Assembly: GCA_001724265.1 (NCBI GenBank)
Contig: MEDY01000210.1
Location: 1 to 51,067, forward strand
Length of the DNA: 51,067 nt
Direction of reading: 5' to 3'
Source of the DNA: Rhizaria sp. SCN 62-66
Lineage: Eukaryota > Rhizaria, unplaced
The translations under genes and the position numbers were made by a program. The notes beneath the pieces are model-generated. The model saw only the letters and a list, made by a program, of their open reading frames with translations. It did not search any database and was not told the origin of the DNA. This document shows positions 29,111 to 40,771 of this stretch, one piece after another (position 1 is the first letter of the stretch; each line of letters begins with the position of its first letter).

Positions 29111-30965
29111 ATGCCGTCGCCCTTCCCACGTCGTATCCTGCTTGCCTTGGCGGTAGCACTGCTTGCCAGTGCTGCTCATGCGTTAGCCTCTGTGGACCCT
29201 GTCCCGTGGCGTGCCCCTAAGCTGTCACATCTGACGATGTCGTGGGAGCGTCCCGACTCGCTCTTCTTCTTCAAGATGCCGTATCACACCCTCAGCTACA
29301 AGCCGCCTACTGCTTCGGAGCCTGCATCTCTCACTGAGCAGACCGACGCTGAGGGCGCCGAAGACGGCAACAAGAAGGCCCGCGCGGTGTTTATTATCTT
29401 AACTGATGAGTTCCAGCGCCTGGACGCCTATGCCGAAGTGCAGAGCCACTTCTCTGCTGTCCTCCAGCAAAAGTACGCCGCCACTGTGTACTACCTGCCC
29501 TTGCGCGGTTACCACGGCGAGACAACCCTGAACCCTCACGTGCGCGCGCAACTGACTACGGAGAACTCGATTGGTGATGTTCACCAGTTCATCACCACCG
29601 TCGCCAACCCGAAGGGCAACAAGAAAGTCGTACGTCACGCTCCGTCGCTACTTGAACAATGCATTACGGAGTGTTGATCGACACTAATCTTCCGGACTCG
29701 ACACAATAACGCATTTCATTGTAATATGTAGGTTATGTCTCAAGTTGTACTTTGTATCTCCTCACTAACTCTGTATAACAATGCACTTTCTCTTTTGCTT
29801 TTCGTTTGTTTCTATGGCGCACCTTTGACAGGTTCTCGTTGGAGCTGGCCACTCCGGCACAATCGCCGCCCTGTTCCGCGTGGCGCACCCCGACCTCACC
29901 GTTGCCGCCATTGTCGACACCCCGCAGCTTTCTGCGGCCGCGCAGTACGACATCTACGCGTGCTCCGCCACGTGGCCGATGATGGCAGACCCGTTTTGCA
30001 TGGCCAATTGGATCAACGCCACCGAGTCCCTCGCACAGAAGCTCAAGACCGAAACACCGCGGTGGATTGCCAAGAAGCTCAATCTCTGCGCCCCCATCAT
30101 CGATGACAGCGCCACTGCGCTCACGCCCGCGCTCCTCGGCGGTGGCTTAACTTTCGACGCGGCCGATGTGCCGTACACGATGAGCCCAGAGCAGCACGGG
30201 TTCCTCTGGCACTCCCTGGTGAACCCGATTGTGCGCACGTTTAATACGCAGTTCACATCTTCCATCACGGCCTCGGGGGCCGACAAGCCGGTGCCGGTGC
30301 CGTACGCGAGCTACAAGTCCGTCTGCAAGGCGCTGCAGGACGGCGGGCTGACTCCGATCGACGTGCTGGGGGACATCTTCACTAAGACACGCGAAGGCAA
30401 GTGCGTTGAGGGCCGGTTGAAGGAGTGGGCGCAGGGGCGCGTGCACGCCAGTGAGCAAGTAGTTATGGCGCGTGCATGCCTCGAGTGGCAGCGGTTCAGC
30501 GTTGGCCTCCCGACTAACCCTGACAGCGACAACGATGCTGAGTTTGCCAAGTTTGCGCGGGAGAACAAGCTGTCGCCGAATGTTGGCAACAATTTTATTC
30601 CTGACATGACCGACATCACCATGCCGCTGTTCAACTCTGTGTGCACCACACTGCTCGGCGACGAGTTCACGCTAAAAAACGCACAGGCCAATGCGGATGC
30701 CCTTAAGGAGAAATACGGTGATCACAAGAGCTACAAGGGCACCAACGTGTTTGCAATCGCAACGCAGTACGACTCGTTCTACCTCACGTCGCTGATTCGC
30801 CATGCCGGTGAGTTCGACACGAGCGTGCAGCTCTTCACCTCGAACTACCACATGCGCGGCGCCGCTTTCCGCATCCGGGCGCTGCACGACACGGCCGAGT
30901 TGGCGGACCTGCGTCGGTTCATGGAGCAGTTCCTTGACGAGCACCTTCTTGGGAAGAAAATGTGA
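29111..30965 (+). CDS. Second secreted S28-like protein lacking the catalytic serine, one intron
   Basis: Exons 29111-29629 and 29832-30965 join in phase 0 to give 550 residues. The start is the ATG of a clear signal peptide (MPSPFPRRILLALAVALLAS); the frame further 5' opens with TTG. The join restores KKVVLVGAGHSGTIAALF, parallel to KKRVVISGVGHGGAIAAW in the paralogue at 1816-3420. In S28 peptidases this is the GGSYGG nucleophile region; here the serine position is Gly179. RGYHGET matches the family's RYYGES. Near the C terminus NVFAIATQYDSFYL and SNYHMRG keep plausible catalytic Asp and His positions, so only the serine seems lost. The following serine (Ser181) aligns with a glycine, but whether it could act is untested. 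The product is predicted to be secreted or lysosomal, either a pseudopeptidase or an enzyme with altered chemistry. Confidence 0.82.
29630..29831 (+). other. Intron of the second S28-like gene
   Basis: This 202-nt AT-rich intron runs from GTACGT to ACAG, phase 0. Removing it joins two frames exactly at the conserved nucleophile region, as the paralogue confirms. CTAAC occurs about 65 nt before the acceptor. Confidence 0.9.
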
Positions 30966-31156
30966 AGTCCGTGTTCTGCAGCACACGTACACACAACTGC
31001 ACATTGTATAGAAATATCGTATCAATTTGAGTCAGACGCGAAAGGTTCGAAGCGTGATACAAGAGCTTAATTGTAATGTGTTGAGCTCAAACGAAGTTTG
31101 TTGTTCTGTTTGTAAAGTCAGCTTGTCAGTTATCTCCGTCTTCATTTTTCTGAATG

Positions 31157-31183
31157 ACATGTATCGTTCATATTAATACATGT
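31157..31183. repeat. Inverted repeat, 8-bp arms
   Basis: ACATGTAT and ATACATGT are separated by 11 bases, about 190 nt past the S28-like stop codon. Each arm contains the ACATGT hexamer frequent in intergenic DNA here. Confidence 0.6.
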
Positions 31184-31337
31184 GAATCTGTTCAAGTTGG
31201 TGTGAAGTTACGCTACACTTGATGCTTCCCCTTGCTGAATGGTCATTTTGAATACCCTCGAGTCCTTTTTTTTAAAAACCTGTCGCTTCGAACGTTTAAT
31301 CATTTTAGACTCCTTAATATTCCATTGTGAAGTTTAG

Positions 31338-31357
31338 GCGTGACTTAAAAGTCACGC
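31338..31357. repeat. Near-perfect 20-bp palindrome
   Basis: GCGTGACTT and AAGTCACGC are separated by two A residues. Its core, TGACTT/AAGTCA, resembles a dimeric bZIP-type site, but that is only a guess. Confidence 0.75.
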
Positions 31358-32239
31358 TCAAAGAAAATTAAGAAGAATTTCGTATCTTTTATAATATGAC
31401 TATTAAACCCGCCTACATACAATGTGCAAGGATTAAATACAATTTATTCAAATAATTTAATTTATTATAAATGTAAAAATAAAACCTCCAACTTGGATGT
31501 AGCTATTAACAATATTTTTGACAGAAAATTACATAATTTGGCCTTGTGACACTTGAAGCGCGACAGCAAAACACACTCTGACAAGTTTCAAATCACATTT
31601 TCAGCAAATAACAACGCGATTTAATGGCCAATAAAGCAGTTTTAAAAACATTTATCGGAGCAACTATATCAATAAACTTTTTCTTTGCGCGATGTCGGTG
31701 TTGTTTCATTTGAAAATGCGATTAAAATCCATTTTATTTTTCGGTCCCCTCGATTTTGGCCCAAGCCTTCAGAACGAGACAGGTTGGGAGTAGAAAACGC
31801 TACCTGTTCTCGCTAGTGCCCTTAACCCGATTTTCTTCACTTTTGTCAGAGTATTGTCCGACTGTACAGTGTTGTTGCGTATACCTCATAAGCTAATGAC
31901 GGATATTTGGGCGTCCCAGCTCGCCAATGCACGAGTCACCGCCCGAGCAACCATACGCCCATGGCACTTTTTCTTTCGCGACTGGCTGCTGCTTTAAGTG
32001 CATCTTTGAATGTTAACCTCTTTCACAACGATTTTAACACAACCTATACGCTCAAATATTGTTGTATTTTCTTCTAGAGCCTACTTCGTGGTCCTCAAGC
32101 CCGGTTCTGTTTCCCCTCTTGGGCACACCTCGACACCCCTCGCCTTTCGCTCCTTCTTGCGCTCCCGGCACCGGCCCCTCACGCCCGTTCGAGCCTCTCG
32201 GCCTTTCAAGCCACCAGAGCGGCTCTAACTGCGAACGCC

Positions 32240-33667
32240 ATGGACTTCCGCGCCCCCACGGAAGTGGCCCCGCAAAGTGCGGCGCTGTATGCGGTCCTGT
32301 CAGACCAACAGCACCAGCAGCTCATGCTTCAGCAACAGCAGCAGCAACAGCAGCAGCAACAGATACTTGGCTTTGGCGGCAGCCAGCTTGGCGTCCCCAC
32401 GCAGCAGCAGATTTTGCAGCAACAACAGCAGCAGCTGTACTATCTCCAGCAACGGCAACAGCAACAACAGCATCAACAGCAACAACAGCTCAACACTGTC
32501 GCGATGCCCGTTGCACTCTCATCATCACCATCCTCCTCGTCATCGGCGTCGTCATCGCCCAACACCACCAACAACATCAACGGCAACAACACCGTCGTTT
32601 CCGTTACGGGCCCCGTCTTCTACGACATCCCCACTCTGGCCGCCGCCGCCGCCGCCGCCGCGCTCTCCAGCGGCGCCTCTGCCACTGCCTCCGCCTCTGC
32701 GTCCACTCTCTCCGTCTCGGCCTCGGCCTCGGCTTCCGCGGCGGCCTCGGCGGCGGCGTCCGCGGCGCACTCGACGGCGAGCAACAGCGGCAACATCAAC
32801 ACACTCGCGCTCACCGGGAGCGGCATGAACAACGCCAGCAGCAACGGCGACCCTTACGGCCCCAGTCAAGTTGGACCGAGTCCGGTGTACTACCCCCTCG
32901 GCACGCCCTCGCCCACCCAGAACCACAGCAACAACAACGGCGCGATGGCTGGGATTGCGGCGGCGAGCCAGCAGCACTTACAGCAGTTGCAGCTGCAGCA
33001 ACAGCAACAGCAGCAGCTTCAGTGGCAGCAGCAGCATCAGCAGCAACAGCAGCAGCAACAGCAGCAACAGCAGCAGCAACAGCAGCAACAGCAGCAGCTG
33101 CAGCTTCAGCAGCAGCAACAACTCCAGTACCAGCTTCAGCAGCAGCAACAGCTGCAACAAGCCGCTGCCGCTGCTGCCGCGGCCGCTGCCGCAATGCATG
33201 CCAACGCCAACGCTCTGCCTCCTCCGGACAAGTCTATCAACGGCAGCGGCAACGGCAACGGCAAGAAGGCTCGCGCGTCGAACAAGACGTCTCGCCACAG
33301 CAACAGCAACAACAGCAACGTGAGCACCAGCCGCACGCGCGCTGCCGGCGCGAACGGCAACGACGCCAAGACCGGCAGCGACGACGCCGACGCCGACGCC
33401 GACAACGCTGCCGCCGCCCACAGCCACAGCGGCGGCGCGCACCCCGGCATGGGCACGAACCCGCGCCCCGGCGCGAGCTCTGCCGCCGGCGGCGCCGAGG
33501 CGGCCGAGACGGCCGAGGAGGAGGCAGCACGCAACCGCGAAGTCGAGGGCATTCCGCTGGCGCTACTGTCGTCGGCGCGCGGCAGCCACAACAGCGGCAA
33601 CGGCAAGGGCAAGCACAACATGAGCCAACAGCAACAGCTTCAGCAGCTGCAGATCTTGCGCCAATCT

Positions 33668-33715
<48 letters not shown>

Positions 33716-36700
33716 CAGGACTTTGGTATGTTTGGTTTCAACGGCTCGAACGCATTTGGCCATAACGACTCGTTCTTCTTTTCCAACGAGGCTGCCGCTG
33801 CTGCCAACGCTGCTGTCGCCGCAAGCAACACCAATGGCAATGGTAACACTGGCGGCAGCAACAAGAGCCGCAGCCACGGCAAGAGCAACAGCAACAGCAA
33901 GAACAAGAACAACGCCGCCCTCGCGAACAACAACGGCGACATCAACAACGATCTCACCGACATGTTTGCCCCGATCAACTCCGCCCCGTCCTCGGCCGCC
34001 CTCACGGCTGCCGCCTCCGCCGCTGGCGCGGCCGGTGGGAACCAGGGGACTTCGCCGACGCAGACGATGTTCCCCAACACATACCCGTTCTCCTCGCCGT
34101 ACTTCTACTCGCAGTCGCAGTCGCCGTCACATCCGCACTCACAGACGCAGTCGCCCGCGCAGGCACACGCGCACATCGTTGGGCAGAGTCCGTACAAGAA
34201 CCCGTACTATGTGTCGCCGTCGCAGTCGTCGCAGCAACCGCACCAGAATACGAGCGCGTTCACAAACAGCAACGGCCATCACAACAACGGTGGCAGCAAG
34301 CACAACATGCAGCAGCAGCAGCAGCAGATGCTGGGTCAGAACAACGGCATTCACGACTCAGGGACGAACACTGCTGTCGGCGGCGGCGGCCACGGCGGCG
34401 GCACTCAGCCGCTGTTCATGATGCCCTCTCTGCTGGACTTGCCACATGGCCACACACAGGCGCTGGACCTCATCGACAGCGCGAACCTGGGCGACAACGG
34501 CAACACGCTCGCGGGCGAAATCGGGCCCCACGCGGATGACAACAACGCCGACGACGGGCCCGGCGCCACGGGCATGGTGGGTAGCAACGGCTACCGCCAC
34601 CTCGCCAGCAACAGCAACAGCCACAACAACTACAACGGCACTGCTGGCAACACGGCGAACAACACCAACGACAACAGCAACGGGACAAACTTCAACCACT
34701 CACGCAGCGCCTACAACGCCGCCGCGCTCGCCGCCGCCGCGGGCGCGTCGCCGGGCAAGGCGTGGCTGCTGCACCGGCGCTACTGCGCGCTGCTCACGGT
34801 CATGTCCGTGATCGCGTTCGCCATCTCGCTCTACGCCATCGCCTCCATCTCGGTCGAGGCGGCCCCGCGCACGCTCTACGGACCGCAGTTCCGCACGGGT
34901 TTTGCGGCGACGCAGATCTCGTCCGACAACGCGATCAACGCCGAGGCGCTGGCCTCCAACGCGGCGGCCGTGGCATCAACGCGGCTCATGGGCCACTCGC
35001 TCATGGTCTCCAAGGACGGCCTGCCTTTTTTCGCCACCATCTCGTACCCGACGTACAGCCTGTTCGCCGTGCGCTGCAGGGACATTTTGTGCCAGGAGTT
35101 CTGGTCGCGGCAGATCGACACCGAGCAGGGTGACACGGTTACCACGGACACAGGCTCCAAGAGCTACGTCAGCGACGGGAGCATCACCAATGAGCTCGTG
35201 CCTGCCACGGGTGGCGCGGTCACCGGTGCAGAGAGCGTTGTGGCCACTCAAAGCTTTGCTAGCGCGAGTCTGAAGGCGAGTGCCGTTGTTGCCAACGTGG
35301 TTGATACCATGCGTGCGGGTCTTATCAAGAGCAATGTCAACGTTTACACTCTTGCTGCCACTGCCGCGACAGATTCTGCTTTGGCCAAGAAGCTGCATAC
35401 AATCACGAACGCTGCTTACTCTCACATGCAGCAGCTTCAGAGCGCTGGGTTGAAGACTGCGACCAAGAAGAGTGCTTCACCCAGCTCCCAGTCGGTGTCG
35501 TCACAGTCGTCCTCGTCGTCGTCGTCACTCGCGTCTGTAACGGCGTTGACCGAGAAGGCGAGCTCGTGGCTGCGCACCCGTATCTCCGCGTCCCTCGCCT
35601 CGCTGGCCGTTTTCTCGCCGTCTGCGGCCGCGATTGACACTGAGAGCGCAGTTGATACTGGTGATTCTGCTGACGCCGATGCTGATGATGACATTGACGC
35701 GCGTGCCGGCCGCCTGCTCGCAGTCTTGCTCACTGAGCGTGCGCAGCAGCTCGCCGCAATCACTCTCAGCAACAACAACGCCGAGGGTCTCAGCGCCGAC
35801 TCTACGTCGGCGTCTAAGCTCCCACTGGCGCGCACGGTGGGCGCCCTGCCGTTCTCGACTCGCCCGCGCTCGCTGCCTCCGCCGCCGTCGCTAACCGCGG
35901 CGCTCACCTACCACGGTTTCGCGGCCGAGGGCGACAAGAGGGCTGTCTCTGTGCTCGCGAGCGTCGCATACGGTCTCAAGCAGACGCTGCGCACCAATGC
36001 GAACGCGAACGTCAACACGAACACTGCGATGGCGACTGCCTCTGTTGAGAGCGATGCCGTGACTGAGACTGAGCTGAGCAGTGAGGAGCAGGCGACGACC
36101 GTGCTCGACCTCCTGTTCTCTCTCTTGCCCGCTTCTTCTATTCTCGCCACCAGCAACACCAACGGTATGCAGGCTCAGTCCAAGAGCGGTGAGAATGCGG
36201 TGGGCATATACGACGACGTGGCGCAGTCCTACGGTGAGTCTCTGATCTCGTTCGTGCCCCCGTCTCAATCCGCGGCTGCGTCGGATCGTGCCACGCGCAC
36301 TCAGACTCTCCAGGACCTCGTGGGCGACGTCGCCTTCGCCGCTTCTGCCTCTGCATCTGCGTCTGTTGAGGCTGCGCCCAAGCGTGACTTGTTCACTTCA
36401 CTCAGCGAGAAGCTTCACTCGAACTCCCGCGCTAGCTTCAGCTCGAGCTCGAGCTCCAGCTCCGACTCGAACGCTGGTGACTTTAAGACTACCGTTTCGG
36501 TCTCGACCTCGATCCTGGTCCCCATCACCCGCGCCCTGCTGGCATCGACGGGCTACCCCATCATCGCCTACACGACGACGACCAACGACCTGTACCTCAC
36601 GCGCTGTGTCTCGATGGGCTGCGGCCGCGACACAGTCACCTCGTACTTGTCGACCCACGTCGCGATGCCTAGCATGGACATGGCCCTAGATCCCCTCGGC

Positions 36701-37963
36701 TGCCCCATCATCGGCTTCTCGACCTCACTGACCACGTCGCCGCGCCTTCTGCGCTGCGTGTCCCCCACCTGCGAGGCTCTCACCACGAGCACCTTCGTCG
36801 GCCTTCGCGTCCACCAGTCGTCGCGCGTGCGCGTCTTCACGGGACTTAACGCGCGCCCGCTGCTCATCTTCTTTGGCCAATGGCAGGGCGGCTATGCCTC
36901 CGAGTCGGCGTTTGTGTCGCCCAACGTGGCCGCCGCGCAATCGGCCACAGCGTTCGAGGACCTGCTGGAGTACGGCATCGTCGACAACGCCGGCAACGTC
37001 CGCAGCGACTTCGACCCCGTGACGACGGACCTGTCGTTCCTGTACACCAACACAACCGATGCGACGCTGCGCGCGGCACAGATCAAGGAGACGGCGTCGG
37101 TGCTCACGGCGCTGCGCGGGCCGCCCGACTGGGAGCCCGAGCCGCAGCAGATGTACAGCAGCGACGGCACCACCCTCGACCCCAACGCCTACTTTGACAC
37201 TGACCGCGAGGGCAAGACTAACAAGGATGGTTTCTCTACGTCCAGCAATACGCGTACTCGTGCTACCCGTGCTCAGAGCAAGAGCAAAGGCCCTACTCGC
37301 CGTTTCAAGACTAAGGACAACGGCAGCGACTCGAGCAACCTCGGCGCCGGCTTCGACAACCGCTCCGCTCGCCAGGTCATCCTGGTGTACTGCGAGTCGC
37401 TGAGCTGTGCCAACGGCCAGTATTCAATCGCGCTGCCCTGGTCCAACTCCGCCAACATTACCGACATCGCCGTGGTGCCCTCGCCGTCGGGGCTGCCGCT
37501 GCTCTTCGCGATGCACGAGGCCGGCACCGAGCGCGGGCAGCGCACGTCGTCGCTGTCGGTGCTGCAATGCGAGCGCAGCGACTGCCAGGCGCAGCGCACG
37601 GTCAACAACCAGACGTACGCGTGGCCGCTCGACGGCGCCAAGGCGCCCACGGCTGTGGCGACGGAGATTCTCTCCATGACGGGCAAGATCTCGGTTAAAA
37701 CACCCCCTCACACGATCACGCAGCCGTGGGTGCAGTACGAACAGGACGGGCTCGTCGTCATCTCGCGCTGCTCCGACGCCAACTGCTCGCGGCTCAACAC
37801 GCCGCCCACGTTTGACCGCACCAAGTCGTGCGACGTGGCGCCGTGCGCGGACCTTCGCGTGTCGTCGGTCGACTCGCTACCTGTGGTCGTGTACGGCACG
37901 CAGCCGCCCACGGTGATGCACTGCGCCAACTCCTTCTGCGTGCCTTTTATGAACGGCAGTTAA
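32240..37963 (+). CDS. PolyQ-rich single-pass membrane protein with C-x4-C repeats
   Basis: This is a 1,907-residue frame from ATG to TAA with no evident intron. The first 840 residues are low-complexity: several long glutamine runs, polyalanine, Asn/Ser-rich and basic SKSNSNSKNK stretches. A single hydrophobic helix (about residues 850-872, LLTVMSVIAFAISLYAIAS) is preceded by HRR, and there is no signal peptide, so a type II topology with the polyQ part cytosolic is likely. The remaining 1,030 residues contain eight C-x4-C motifs (CRDILC, CVSMGC, CVSPTC, CESLSC, CERSDC, CSDANC, CDVAPC, CANSFC), many preceded by a G-x-P-[LI] strand. This resembles the DGLPVISYYD...C-x4-C repeats of some bacterial surface proteins, possibly a beta-propeller. 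Sequence between the repeats is Ser/Ala-rich. The function is unknown. Confidence 0.85.
32997..33108 (+). repeat. Glutamine-coding CAG/CAA tract
   Basis: A CAG/CAA-mixed stretch encodes an almost unbroken run of Gln with single Leu, Trp and His interruptions. The mixture of two codons suggests selection on the polyQ itself rather than simple slippage. Confidence 0.85.
33668..33709 (+). repeat. Pure (CAG)14
   Basis: Fourteen uninterrupted CAG codons, followed by CAA CAG CAG, make a 17-residue polyQ tract. Uninterrupted CAG repeats are prone to length change. Confidence 0.95.
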
Positions 37964-39245
37964 AGTGACGATGCTCCGCTCAAGTTCAGCAAACCCACCC
38001 GCAGCGTTTTAGTATGGTTGGCTATGTGATGTAGTCGCTCGATCAGTCTGTACTTCGTGTATGGATTGAAATCATTCGACTTGCGATGAGACAGCGCTTT
38101 TCTTTTTAAATCATGTTTAGAATACTCTTTTGTTTTCATCAAGATTGATTTCGTTTGTTTTTGTATCTGCATTTGTGTTATTGTTATCTTATTCGTCTGG
38201 AAGTGCTTTTTGTTAAGAGGGAATTTGTTTCTCTTGCGAGTTTTTTTTTTTTTTTTTAAAATTAAAAAAAGTGCTTATTGTATCTTGGCGTATCTAATCT
38301 TATATTATATTTAGCTTTGCTTTGGCTTTTGCTCAGGCGTTGCTATGTGTTGTGTTCCGTGTGTCTGTCAAAGCTTTTGTTGAGTGAGCGCACCTCAGTT
38401 GTATCCGTGTCGACTGTGTCCGTGGCAGTTTGTTGTGGATGCGCAACATACCGCACTGTGTTTTTTTCTTCTTTTCATTTTTATTTTTTGCCAATCTTCT
38501 TCCTTCCCTCCCCATCTCCCCCCCTCTGTGTGCGTCTTTTCAGGCTGTCGCCAGACCTTTTTTTTCTTATCTCGTTTTTCTTTGAATACTTACCTTTTTG
38601 TTATTCTCTTACTCACTCAAATCTTTTATTTTACTACGCGCACACCTCTTGCGTCTATACATGTCGAATAATACATCCTGTTCGGATTTCATCATCATTC
38701 GTGTCAAGCTTCAAGTTGCGTTGTTCGAGTTGACATGCCCATTGGCGCAGCAGCTGGGGGTGCCGATAGGCTCTAAATGCCCCGATGAGGGCAGAAAAGA
38801 AACACGGGTTCTCGCGACAATCCCATCGTTGTATCAGGAAAGAAACAGTTTGCAGGGATAGAGCGCGACGCGGAATACGTGTTTTTATTTCAAGAAAATA
38901 TTTAATGAACTGTTCTGGGCAAGAAACCGTTGTTCCGAAATGATGTCCGCCCGCATCGATCAGCCTATCCTCCGGGCAACATCGGAACATCCATTTTACC
39001 CCATTTACTCTCTTTTCTTTCGCAACTAAACAACGGCTCTGCTAGCAAGCATATTTTCTTCATGTTTTTGTGCTGCTCGTTGTTCGCGATCGGCGCTCCT
39101 CGCAGCTCATATCTGCCCCCTCCCGTGCTCAAAGACCATGGTCTAAATTATGACCACCAAGATCCGGCCCAATCCGTGCTTCGCAGCTCATCTTCCCTTC
39201 ACACATACGCATTTTTAACCGCTCAACAGACGTCCATTTAACGCT
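37964..39245. other. 1.28-kb intergenic region, pyrimidine-rich
   Basis: This lies between the polyQ membrane protein and threonine dehydrogenase. It has a T17 run (38241-38257) followed by an A-rich block, then a long T/C-rich stretch (38460-38640). Several open frames of 70-150 codons exist on both strands, but their composition reflects the T-rich DNA or their first codon is not ATG. A 111-codon minus-strand ATG frame at 38655-38990 is the best of them, and I recognise nothing in it. Confidence 0.5.
38241..38257. repeat. T17 homopolymer
   Basis: Seventeen T followed by AAAATTAAAAAAA, able to fold back as a weak A/T hairpin, 280 nt after the polyQ gene's stop codon. Confidence 0.9.
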
Positions 39246-40607
39246 ATGATGCGTTCCACGATCACAACTCTTGCTCGAACTAGCGCCAAGACCACCACGG
39301 CCGTCGCCGCCGCCTCGTCGACCGCCTCCGCCGCCGCCCGCCGCTCGTACGCGTCTCCCGCGTCCTCCACGGCCGCGACGTCCTCCTCGCCTTCGGGCCT
39401 CACCGCGCCGCGCATCCTCGTTACCGGCGCGGGCGGCCAGGTCGGCATTGACCTTGTCTCTGAGCTCCGCACCCGCTACGGCGCCGCGAACATCATCGCG
39501 ACCGACATCCGCCGCCCTGAGGTCGCGTCGGCGGTGCCGGGCCCCTTCCACCACCTCGACGTGTGCTCGCGCGACGACGTCATGAAGTCGGTCGTCGACA
39601 ACAACGTTACCCAGGTCGTCCACCTCGCCTCGATGCTCTCCGCGGTCGGCGAGAAGAACCCCCAGGCTGCGATGCTGCTCAACACGCGCGGCATCGAGAA
39701 CGTGCTCGAGGCCGCCCGCGTCCACAACCTCCGCGTCTTCGCGCCGTCGACCATTGCGGTGTTTGGCGCGAGCACGCCGCGCCACCAGACCCCCGACGAG
39801 ACGATCATGCGCCCGTCGACGATGTACGGCGTCACCAAGGTCTACCTCGAGCTGCTCGGCGAGTACTACAAGAGCAAGTTCGGCGTTGACTTCCGCTCCG
39901 TCCGTTACCCGGGCATCATCAGCAACAGCGCGATGCCCGGCGGCGGCACCACCGACTACGCCGTTGACATCTACCACCAGGTACGACGACACACACCAGT
40001 AGCAAGCATCATTTACTTTAACAATATTCATTTGTTGAACACGATACGTATTTTTTTCGTTGAAATGTGTTTTACTTAGGCCCGTATCAACATATCTGAT
40101 TCAAGTCCTTTATATTCATCTTTCGAAATCCTCATGTCTTCTTATATACTCAATTGTTCCCTTGTTTAGGCGCTTCTCGCCGGGAAGTACGAATGCTTCC
40201 TGGGCGAGGAGTCCGAGATGCCGATGATGTACGCGCCCGACTCGACCAAGGCCGCCGTGGAGCTCCTCGCAGCGCCTAAGGAGCGCCTCACTCAGTGCAC
40301 CTACAACGTCACCGGCTTCTCCTTCACCCCGGCCCAGATCGCGGCCTGCATCAAGCAGCGCATTCCGTCCTTCGAGGTCTCGTATAAGCCTGACTTCCGG
40401 CAGCAGATCGCCAACTCGTGGCCCGCGTCGCTGGACGACAGCATCGCGCGCCGCGACTGGGGCTGGCAGCCCAGCTACACGGTCGAGCGCATGACCGACG
40501 ACATGCTCACGGTGCTGCGCGCCAAGTACGGCGTGTATCCCGGTGCGGAGGGCAGAAAGGCTAAGGAGGCCGCCGCGACCTCCCCTGTGTCGCCCGCCTC
40601 CCAGTAA
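39246..40607 (+). CDS. TDH: L-threonine 3-dehydrogenase, mitochondrial
   Basis: Exons 39246-39980 and 40170-40607 join in phase 0 to give 390 residues. The enzyme oxidises L-threonine with NAD+ to 2-amino-3-oxobutyrate, which then gives glycine and acetyl-CoA. It belongs to the short-chain (SDR, epimerase-like) type known from animals and some bacteria. Residues 1-50 are Arg/Ser/Ala-rich without acidic residues, a typical mitochondrial targeting peptide. [11 protein letters not shown] gives the NAD-binding G61-x2-G64-x2-G67. The catalytic pair is Tyr194 and Lys198 in [20 protein letters not shown] and [20 protein letters not shown] are diagnostic of TDH. Two ATGs are adjacent; I use the first. 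The gene faces the LYR-protein gene. Confidence 0.97.
39981..40169 (+). other. Intron of TDH
   Basis: This 189-nt intron runs from GTACGA to TTTAG in phase 0. It interrupts the conserved IYHQ/ALLAGKY segment, and removing it restores an uninterrupted TDH sequence. Confidence 0.95.
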
Positions 40608-40748
40608 GCGAGTTGGCGCTTCCACTAACGACTCTAAGCGAGGCAAGGAAACAAAGGACAGATTAGTGAGGCAGAGCTATGCCGTGTAAACATGTGTTAT
40701 GACTTGCTCCGCCTAGTAGTGTTTTAACTGCTCCGAGTTTGCGCAGTT

Positions 40749-40771
40749 GAGTAATTGTTGTGTAATTACTC
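40749..40771. repeat. Hairpin, perfect 8-bp stem
   Basis: GAGTAATT and AATTACTC flank a 7-nt loop, 142 nt after the TDH stop codon. It probably lies in the TDH 3' UTR. Confidence 0.65.

Larger units (their letters stand above)
30966..32239. promoter_or_regulatory. 1.27-kb intergenic region, very AT-rich
   Basis: This holds the 3' flank of the S28-like gene and the promoter of the polyQ membrane protein. Inverted repeats lie at 30971-30986 (one mismatch), 31157-31183 and 31338-31357. The centre (31380-31700) is extremely AT-rich. A pyrimidine-rich leader precedes the ATG at 32240. I see no gene. Confidence 0.55.

Noticed and set aside
31036-31052. GGTTCGAAGC as a tRNA B box
   Set aside because: No matching A box, acceptor stem or cloverleaf could be found nearby.
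32059-33765. 568-codon plus-strand frame overlapping the polyQ gene
   Set aside because: It is a frame-shifted reading of the CAG/CAA and Ala-rich tracts; the polyQ frame is longer and has a membrane helix and repeats.
38278-38733. 151-codon plus-strand frame, hydrophobic
   Set aside because: It starts with TTG and its Leu/Phe/Ser content follows from T/C-rich DNA. No domain or coding bias.
38760-38810. CGATGAG...GAAAC resembling a hammerhead ribozyme core
   Set aside because: The essential U of the CUGAUGA core is C here, the base before GAAA is not C, and the flanking bases do not pair into stems I-III.
38655-38990. 111-codon minus-strand ATG frame
   Set aside because: It is the best intergenic frame, but it lacks the GC-rich codon use of the real genes and matches nothing I know.
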